From the NCBI GenBank assembly GCA_013368325.1, contig JAACJK010000057.1:1702592-1766591 (forward strand): 64,000 nucleotides of DNA. The letters run 5' to 3'. Under the pieces are notes generated by a model. It ran no database searches, was not told the DNA's origin, and saw only the letters and a program-made list of their open reading frames with translations. This DNA is from Ephemerocybe angulata. Lineage: Eukaryota > Basidiomycota > Agaricomycetes > Agaricales > Psathyrellaceae. Of the stretch, positions 56,864 through 64,000 are shown piece after piece. How positions within the stretch are numbered: the stretch's first letter is position 1; each line of letters begins with the position of its first letter. Position numbers and translations under genes: made by a program.

Positions 56864-57823
56864 ATGAACGTCTTCAGAATATCGCAACATGGCCGCCGCA
56901 GAGACTCCGGTGAGTCTGTTCCAATCCCACCCCGTAAGCGCCGCGCCCTTCTCTTCGCTTACCCGCACCACTCACTCCCTCGTCCCCCTCAGCAACTACG
57001 CTGTGATTCCAGCGACTGCTCGGCAAGGTGCTCATCAGCGTCAGCAACGCCGTCAACACCAAACGCTTCGCTCTCCTCTGGCGCATGGCACAAACCGCGG
57101 GCGCTTACCGCGGTCACGTCCCCTGCGTCATCGACGACCACGACCTTTGTCAACACCACCTACCGTGGCCGCTTCCCGTGCGGGCGATATCACCGCGCAA
57201 GAATTATACACACCACGCTTCGCGCGTCCCTCCCTGTCACGCCAGATCGGTCGGATATTGACGAGGCTGGCAGCAGGTTCGTTGCCCCTCTCAGACGTAT
57301 GCTCAGCTCGAGGAAGCAGGAAGAGCGGAAAGTGCCGTTGAAACCTCTCCTTCTGCCGCGCCGGCTGGGCCTAGAGGACGCTGTTGCGCCGTCTGTCTGT
57401 TATGCGACTACGGAAGCTCTGCCAAATCAAAAACATAAGAATGAAGGGCGCAGACTCTCTCTCGTCGCTGTCGCAGGGTGGCTGCCATACTCAATCGCGA
57501 ACCCGCTCTCTACTACCATTGTCAGCCCATCGACGCCCGACCCAACTCCGCACTTGAAACCCCTCATTCTGGCGCGCCGGAACTCTGAGCCTATACCAGC
57601 CACAGGATCTGGCCCAACTTCTGAATCCGACGAGGTGCCTCAAGCGGAGCGGACGAACATGCTTGCGTGGCTGCTGGATTGCATCCAGCGGGACATGATG
57701 CCGCACTGGAGTGTCGACGCCGAGTCGCTCGCGGACGAACCGGTGTCGGAGATGCTGCTCCAGAATGGGCAACCACGATGTATCGTGGTTCGGGCTAAAC
57801 GCCGTCGTTCTGCCCTCTTTTGA
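56864..57823 (+). CDS. Uncertain hypothetical gene
   Basis: A 319-codon open frame begins with ATG at 56864 and ends at 57823. Its N-terminal half is Ser/Arg/Pro-rich and not convincing; the C-terminal half (MLAWLLDCIQRDMMPHWSVD and flanks) looks more like protein. An alternative is a spliced gene. ATG at 56889 in good context gives MAAAETP, then a gtgagt...ccag intron leads to RLLGKVLISVSNAVNTKRFA and LLWRMAQTAGAYR, whose codons end in C or G far more often. Its continuation through 57150-57300 is unresolved. I recognise neither product. Treat the span as holding one gene of unknown structure. Confidence 0.35.
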   Translation: MNVFRISQHGRRRDSGESVPIPPRKRRALLFAYPHHSLPRPPQQLRCDSSDCSARCSSASATPSTPNASLSSGAWHKPRALTAVTSPASSTTTTFVNTTYRGRFPCGRYHRARIIHTTLRASLPVTPDRSDIDEAGSRFVAPLRRMLSSRKQEERKVPLKPLLLPRRLGLEDAVAPSVCYATTEALPNQKHKNEGRRLSLVAVAGWLPYSIANPLSTTIVSPSTPDPTPHLKPLILARRNSEPIPATGSGPTSESDEVPQAERTNMLAWLLDCIQRDMMPHWSVDAESLADEPVSEMLLQNGQPRCIVVRAKRRRSALF

Positions 57824-58011
57824 ACTGGCGTACTTGGATCTATCCCCGTATCTTCTCAGTTGGTTGCCTCGCCACCCACGCGCCCGCACTTCAAAATTGC
57901 TAGCTTTACGCCTCGTTCTAATGCTACCTTGGTGTGTCCATTATTTGAATGTCATGAGCCGTGAGATAGTTATACAATAAGAAGAAAGGGAAGGTCATGG
58001 GGGTATATTCG

Positions 58012-59451
58012 TTAGCCTTTCCTATCACCGCTCTGCCGTGGGGGCTTTTTCTTCTTGTCGGTGCTCGACCGCCGTTGGGGGGTAAGGGGGATGGATTCGG
58101 GCTCGTACGCCGGTGGGTTATCTGCATGCACAGTCGCGGATCCAGAGGACATGGAAGGTCCGAAATACGTCGTAGTCGTCCCCGCAGATATTGCTATCAA
58201 AGAAGCCCAGCCCGTGTTAGATTGAGCAAACGTCGTTCTAGAACGCGGAGACAGAGTGCAGAAAAAGTGCAACTCACATAATCGATGGTAGGGATCATAG
58301 ATATCGACTTTGCTCGGGTCGTATCCGTGCGTCGAGGCCATCGTCTGCGCTGACGGTCTTGAGTATAGTGTCGGTTGACCTCGAGACTTGAGTGTTCGTG
58401 TGGATGTCGGTGACCGGAGGGAGGAATCAGATGGACTATGTCTGGGCTGGGCTTGGCCGTGACTGTTCGTCTCTGTCGTGGGGCTGGCGGTGATAAAAGG
58501 GACGATCGTTGGGTAGTCTGTGACGGATCCATTATCCGACTGGTCAAGTTGGGGGATAGCGGTGAGTTTAGGCTTCCGTGCGTATCGCCAGTATAGGATT
58601 GCAGCAATGGCGCCCAGTACGATGAGGCCAGCCAGGACTCCTCCGATAATGGCACCCAATTGGGTACCTTTCTTCCCGTCATCGTAGCTGTAGTTATGTT
58701 GAGAGGAAGGTTGAGCCCACGCCGGGAGTGAGGCACGAATGGGTACTTAACGTACCTGTACACAATTTTGTCCAGGAGAGCAAGGGTATCACGGGCGGCA
58801 CCCTTTCCGACTTGGAGAACGAAGTAGTGTATTTTGTCGGGGAGGCCTGTCTTGCTGTACACGAGGACGTCATAGTCGTACCCTGTCTGGCCGTCTGGCG
58901 GGGTCTTTTCGAAGGTGCCCGCGGGCTGTCCGTCGATTAAAAAAGTCATGGAGGCATAGCCGGAAGGATTATCAGTCGTCCGGGGTAGCACACAGTAGAC
59001 GTAGATCGCTGTGCCTGCTCAACGTTATCAGGCACGCTTCTTGGAAAAAGAAGAGGCTATGTTGTTACCCTTGAACGTCATGGACGCCGCTGGCACTTTG
59101 GAGGAGTCGGAGGAGTTGAACTGTTATCGACCGAAGTCAATGGCTTTGTAGTGACCGGGGACGCGATACCATACGCACTGTGCCCTGGTGCCAGGTTCCT
59201 CTGTACAACGACTGCTCGCTCGGTTGAGCACTACACCCTTGACAACTTTTGCCATCTGTCCAAACACCGTCAGGCGTATATGCAATCTTGTCCCCAGTGA
59301 GGGGATCTGGGAAGCTATCGTCGACTGTCGAGTTGACAAGAGCCGCGAGTGAGCCACTTGGGGCGAGTGTCGATCCAACGAGCAGAATCCAGCCAAGAGA
59401 TACAAAGAGCTTTGAGAGAGAGCAGTTTCGTGGGCTCGGGACGGGGCTCAT
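58012..59451 (-). CDS. Single-pass membrane glycoprotein with PPxY tail, basidiomycete type
   Basis: Type I membrane protein of unknown function. The start at 59451 gives MSPVPSPRNCSLSKLFVSLG followed by a hydrophobic signal core. The ectodomain is of the kind frequent in Agaricomycetes (galactose-binding-like beta-sandwich by pattern): DPLTGDKIAYTPDGVWTDG, PSEQSLYRGTWH, AIYVYCVLPRTTDNPSGYAS, MTFLIDGQPAGTFEKTP, GYDYDVLVYSKTGLPDKIHY and FVLQVGKGA, ending in LLDKIVYRYDDGKKG. The helix LGAIIGGVLAGLIVLGAIAA is GxxxG-rich, followed by YARKPK. The cytosolic tail is Ser/Thr/Pro-rich, holds PPAYEP (a PPxY motif) near its end, and finishes in a basic segment. Stop at 58012. Same architecture as the gene at 35865, with a different ectodomain. 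Confidence 0.83.
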
Positions 59452-60307
59452 GGCTCTTGGGCGAGAAGAAGCAACGGGCGTGGTTTACGACACCTGCTAT
59501 TGTGGGCTGCGGACCCTGTTACAGGCGGACCCGCCGCAAAGGTGCGGGACATTGACCGGACAAAGGGGTGACAGCGAGCGCTGGTCGTGACGTGAATGGC
59601 AACCCGGGTATGTGGTTGTTTGGATCCCTCGAGCGCTTAATTCTGGGTAGGCTCGAGAGAAGTAAAGGTTAAATGGCGGCAAAAGCGCGGAAATACCTAC
59701 TAGGTGCTGCTCTCCGAGTCTCTGGGTGAGAGACTGGGCAGCATCCGAGGGAAGTTCCCTTTGAATGGCGTCAGGGATTCGTACGAGCGCTAAAGTTCTC
59801 GGCTAGATGATCGACCCATGGCAATGATCGGCACCAGGAACCCCGAAGAGCGCCCTGGGCGGCGGGGCGGTGCCACACGGCGCCTTTGGAAAAATATAAG
59901 AAGCAGGGGGAATGGATTCCATATCCCAATGCTTTCTTTCCTCTCGACCACCACTTCGAGCGTCTCCTCGCTGCGCATGGACTCTGCAGACCGTCGGATG
60001 GGCCGGCGGCACGCGGGGCCCTGACGCAGATATGCTTATGCATGTGCTCTCGACTCTGGGGCCAATCTGGGGCATTGGCTTGGCTCGAGGCTCGAGGGGG
60101 CCCGGCAGCACACGGCATCTGGCCGTGGCGGCATGCCGGAGACGCCAAGCCCCGATCTGAGCCGGACAGAGCCGAATGGAATTCGAGTCGGCAAAGTCGC
60201 GCTTTCATGATTGGCTGCTGACAAAAAAGAAATTGGGGGTATTAATAGTATCGTGCCATATTTTGGCGTTGGACTTTGACTTGAAGTTGTCCCTTCTCCC
60301 AGACGCC
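59452..60307. other. Divergent promoter region membrane protein/ERG5
   Basis: 856 bp between the starts of the membrane-protein gene and ERG5. Open frames of 60 to 145 codons overlap on both strands around 59770-60220, a by-product of high GC content; none resembles a family. I looked for a sterol-response element and did not find a clear match. Confidence 0.45.
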
Positions 60308-62155
60308 ATGGCCTTTAATCTGCTGTACCGCTCGGCCTCTGCGTCTGTCCCCGCCAACACCGCCGCACCCTCCTACGCTTTCAACGCACCTTCCTTCCTC
60401 AAGCTCTCCCGCGGCGAGTCTGCGACATGGCTCTACACCACTGGCGCTGTCGTGATTTCCCTGCTCGTCCTTGAGCAGATTGTCTACCGCACAAGAAAAC
60501 GCCACCTTCCTGGCGCAAGATGGACCATTCCCATTATCGGAAAATTCGCCGACTCTCTCAATCCCACTCTTGAAAACTACAAGAAGCAGTGGGATGCTGG
60601 CGCGCTTAGCGTCGTGAGCGTGTTCCATATGTATGTTGCATGTTGCTGCCACGCCAGAACTTGGTCGGCTAACGTCGATCTAGCTTCATCGTCATGGCCT
60701 CCTCCAACGAGTATTCGCGCAAAATCCTAAACTCCCCGGGATACGCTGAGCCCTGTCTCGTCCACTCCGCAAAGCAGGTACTCCGGCCTGATAACTGGTG
60801 CGTTCTCCGCGGAGATTGTGCGTTTCCCATTTCTAACACGGTTACATATCCCAGGGTGTTCCTTACTGGAAAATCCCATGTCGAATACCGTCGCGGCCTC
60901 AACCTGCTCTTCACGCGCAGGGCCCTTGGGTATGTCGCATCATTTGTGGCGCCACCTGCGTATTGACTTGGCGTCCTCCCCAGCATGTATCTCCCCATAC
61001 AAGAGTCTATTGCTCGCAAGCACCTGACCAAGTGGCTCGAGGTTGCAAAGGATGGCAGTTCGCAGCCCATCATGATGACTGCCCGCGAACTCAACATGGA
61101 AACTTCCCTTCGTGTATTCTGCGGAAATCATCTTCCCGACGAGGCTGCCCAGGAAATCAACGACAAGTACTGGCTCATTACCCAGGCTCTTGAACTTGTC
61201 AACTTCCCTCTCGCCCTCCCCGGAACCAAGGTCTACAAGGCTATCCAGGCCCGCAAACGTGCTATGTACTGGCTCGAGCTTGCGGCTCACAACAGCAAAA
61301 TTGCCATGGCGCAAGGCAGCGAACCCGAGTGCATGTTGGATGAATGGATCACTATCCTCAACGGCGAAGGTTACAAGGGACGCAGGGACTTCAATGACAC
61401 TGAGATGGCTATGGTTATCCTCTCCTTCCTGTTCGCCTCCCAGGATGCGATGAGCAGTGGACTTATCTACGCCTTCCAACACCTCTCGGACAGCCCCGAC
61501 ATCATGAAGAAGGTTCACGAAGAACAGGATCGCGTCCGTCAAGGAAACTGGGATGCTCCCCTTACTTTGGACATGCTCGACGAAATGCCCTATCTCTCGG
61601 CTGTGGTCAAGGAGAGCATGCGTGTGAAGCCCCCTGTCACAATGGTAAGTCGCCCCAACGAAGGTGCGGTGATTGCAATGCCGAAACTTACCGCGGCTTC
61701 TGTTCTAGGTTCCTTACCTCGCGAAGAAGCCTTTCCCTTTGTCCGACACCTACACCGCACCCGCCGGCAGCATGGTTATCCCCTCGTTCTTCAACTCCCT
61801 TCATGATCCCGAAATCTACCCCGAGCCCGAGCAATTCCAGCCTGAACGGTGGTTGAACCCCGAGAGCACTGCCAACCAAAACCCCAAGAACTACCTCGTC
61901 TTCGGAAGCGGCCCTCATAAGTGCATCGGTATCGAGTACGCGACCATGAACATGGTCCTCGTGCTCGCGACCGCAACTGCGATGATGACTTGGGAACACG
62001 ACATCACCCCCGAGAGTTACGAAGTCGAGTGAGTATCGGTCTCCTCTTCTTCAGATATCTGTCCACATGGCTGACACCGGTGTTTTAGTATCATCGCGAC
62101 TCTGTTCCCAAAAGACGGCTGCCGGCTGAAGTTCACGCCCCGCGAACAGTCATGA
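60308..62155 (+). CDS. ERG5: Sterol C-22 desaturase, cytochrome P450 CYP61
   Basis: ER-membrane P450 that introduces the C22-23 double bond late in ergosterol synthesis. The start at 60308 gives a 40-residue lead, then an anchor helix (WLYTTGAVVISLLVLEQIVY) and RHLPGARWTIPIIGKFADSL, the conserved CYP61 opening. P450 landmarks: substrate-side FVMASS-like segment IVMASSNEYSRKILNSPGYA, I-helix ILSFLFASQDAMSSGLIYAF, ExxR in VVKESMRVKPP, the PERW segment FQPERWLNP, and heme loop FGSGPHKCIG with the Cys ligand. Ends KDGCRLKFTPREQS with stop at 62153-62155. Six or seven exons; every junction maintains the family sequence. Single copy in the window. Confidence 0.95.
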
Positions 62156-62910
62156 GGTGGTTGCCGCCTCCTTACTGTTCCACTCATACCCGCCCTTTAG
62201 TCATGACTCGGAACGATGATGCTCACATTGCTAAAGAACGACCACCCTTACGTTCCTACTGACTCATCCTTCACTGGATGGCCACCCTTCACCTACCACA
62301 AGCGTGGTTTTACGTTATTTTCGTTTCCCCCCTTTCCTATCTTTACATTGCACAATGGATTGCATGGCCCAGATTAATTTATCATCCTTATAACATAGAT
62401 GGGAGAATGGCCAGAGGGTCGCTGTACAATTCCTTACACTTGAACCGCCAGAATTCAACTGACGACAGAATTTGATCAATCAATACAACATGATTTATCA
62501 TTCGGACAATATGTCTGTGGAAGTGGTTTCTGGGGGAGAGCGTGTGATCAGTATATCTGCAACATCGAAAGGTCGAATGATTTCTCACTTATGAACCAGC
62601 AAGAACACTAGCAGCGTGGATTCCACCTCCATAGGCGCCTGTCAGTGAAGCAAATGCAAGTTGATAGAAATAGGCGCCCTGTATTTAGTCTGAGCCGTAC
62701 CTGGCGCCAAGACCATAGGAGGGGAGGGAGTTTGAAAATTTGATGTCGGCCGCGCGGCCACGAACCAAGAACACGGCTCAATCCCTAATTAGTGTGATTG
62801 CAAGCGCGCCTCTAGCAGAAATACACGTCTCTTGCCTTTACACTCACAACCTAACCCTCCACACTCTTTTATACCCTTTCTAATGACTATATACCCTTTA
62901 TAACTTATCT
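62156..62910. other. Intergenic after ERG5
   Basis: ERG5 3' region followed by AT-richer sequence. One 65-codon frame (62278-62475) shows no family signal. No gene seen. Confidence 0.5.
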
Positions 62911-63322
62911 ATGGCGACTTCTGGAGAAGAATCCGACCGGTGGCTCCACGACGGACTCTGCGACGCGTTCAAGATTGAGAAACTTCGACCCTTCCAGTTT
63001 CAGCATGCCCTGGACTATACAAAGGAAAAGACGTCTTCCTGACCATAGCAACGGGTGAAGGAAAGACCACCGTACTCCTTTCGCCGCTTATTGCCGCGAA
63101 TTGAAGCTTGAGGAGGGTATTGGCATTGCTGTTGTGCCGACGAAGGCCCTGGCCCAGCAATTGGTGCGCACACTTCTCGCTTCTCGCACATTTTGTCAAT
63201 TGACCTCTAACGTTGACCACAGGAAAAGACTGCGAGGGCAGTAGGTCTCGACGCCCTCTCCGTAACTGAGGATACCCTACGAGAAGCCGATGCCCTGGGT
63301 AACGACCTTTTCAAGGTCTCGC
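62911..63322 (+). pseudogene. Decayed N-terminal fragment of a DEAD/RecQ-like helicase
   Basis: The fragment opens MATSGEESDRWLHDGLCDAF, then KIEKLRPFQFQHALDYTK. The frame then breaks and is resumed by GKDVFLTIATGEGKTTVLLS (Walker A GEGKT). It breaks again and resumes as LKLEEGIGIAVVPTKALAQQ (motif Ia). A plausible intron leads to EKTARAVGLDALSVTEDTLR. Each break is explained by loss of a single base (near 63024 and near 63100). Similarity stops near 63322, before motif II, and the following DNA is unrelated. This opening is familiar from helicases expanded in Agaricomycetes. A relic, not a working gene. Confidence 0.7.
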
Positions 63323-63857
63323 GCCGAATAATTCGCCGAAAGAGGAGAATCCAGCCTGACGCATGCACCTGTACACAATCGCCGCCCTCATCTCTGCATT
63401 GACCTTCTCTGAGTGCGGAAAGACATAGCTCGAGCCTAGCCGCCACCGATCGTCCCTGCCCTTTCCGTTTCCTTTGTAGATGATCCCTCGGAACAACCCA
63501 GCAGCAAAAAGCTTCTCCTCGCCATCCCGCAAACGTGAAAGGTCGTCGACAGTGGGCGAGCCTGCGCGAGCTAGAACTGGAACAGCCGGTGCAGGGGAAG
63601 GGGGACCGAGTGACGGCGGATTGCAGCCGAGTATGCGGGCCATGGGGTGGCGTAAACTGGGTAGGGGTAGGGGTATGCCCAGAGGGGACTTGGCCAGGAG
63701 TTGCAGGGAAGTGAAGGGGTGAAGGAGACGCGACGTTCCAGGGGGAAGAATGGTACTGGGTTCCGGAGACGGGAACGGGCTGCGCGATGGGAATTTGCTG
63801 GGAACTAGGGTGGCGCTGGGGGTGTCCTGAATGTGTTGTATGTGTTCGATTCTTCAT
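63311..63857 (-). CDS. Uncertain ORFs, possible hypothetical gene
   Basis: Two overlapping minus-strand frames. One starts with ATG at 63857 and is His/Pro/Gln/Ser-rich (MKNRTHTTHSGHPQRHPSSQ). The other ends at 63311 and carries a more protein-like segment (FRGIIYKGNGKGRDDRWRLG, AEMRAAIVYRCMRQAGFSSF). I could not find an intron joining them, and the end overlaps the helicase relic on the other strand. Family unknown. Confidence 0.25.
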
Positions 63858-64000
63858 CCGTGGCCCCAGGGGGTGGATCCATTACTGCTAGATGGGCGGA
63901 CGATACAAGCGCGCTATCTAAATCGCCCCTATCAGGGCACCATCAATCTCGGCCCCCTTCGGCATGCTGACACAAATCATTTATTCAAACTCAGCCCCCT

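Noticed and set aside
59771..60221. Overlapping 60-145 codon frames on both strands
   Set aside because: GC-rich promoter sequence opens many frames at once; none has a domain or splice-supported structure.

Overview
The window looks like nuclear DNA of a filamentous basidiomycete, most likely an Agaricomycete. Nearly every gene is split by many introns of about 50 to 65 nt with GT-AG (occasionally GC-AG) ends, and the encoded families are fungal (ERG5, Atp11, Vac8, Rok1, Las1, GH16/GH43 wall-active enzymes, a MATA-type HMG box, basidiomycete single-pass membrane proteins). No rRNA, convincing tRNA, CRISPR array or bacterial operon is visible. I could not identify the species.

Layout. 0.07-15 kb: a frameshifted GH43/CBM35 exo-galactanase, the ROK1 RNA helicase, an HMG-box regulator, the CCA-adding enzyme, VAC8 and a secreted GH16 glucanase. 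15-25 kb: a large ABCC transporter and, divergent from it, an F-BAR/RhoGAP protein. 25-33.5 kb: a cluster of three PIF1-family DNA helicases, two on the minus strand and one on the plus strand. The third carries an RNase H1-type hybrid-binding domain and two SUMO-interaction motifs ahead of the helicase. 33.6-41 kb: a Ysc84-type actin-patch protein, a single-pass membrane protein, LAS1 and a seven-helix membrane protein. 41.7-42.0 kb: a 325-bp miniature inverted-repeat element with 51-bp perfect terminal repeats and a 9-bp target duplication. 42.1-50.7 kb: an SQ/TQ-rich protein divergent from a CDK-site-rich protein, a dienelactone hydrolase, an F-box protein and a prenylcysteine oxidase. 50.9-57.8 kb: an ammonium transporter, then a mitochondrial group (LIP2 lipoyltransferase, a NAD(P)-binding protein, ATP11 chaperone, a LEA-like protein) and an unclear gene. 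58-64 kb: a second single-pass membrane protein, ERG5 (CYP61), and a decayed helicase relic with overlapping uncertain ORFs.

Genes mostly alternate strand, and eleven adjacent pairs are divergent, often with only 180 to 220 bp between start codons. Most genes are housekeeping and not functionally linked. The best candidate for something new is the PIF1 cluster, above all the hybrid-binding-domain/SIM/PIF1 fusion. Coordinates give the span from start codon to stop codon including introns; splice sites were inferred by eye from reading frame, GT-AG ends and family conservation.
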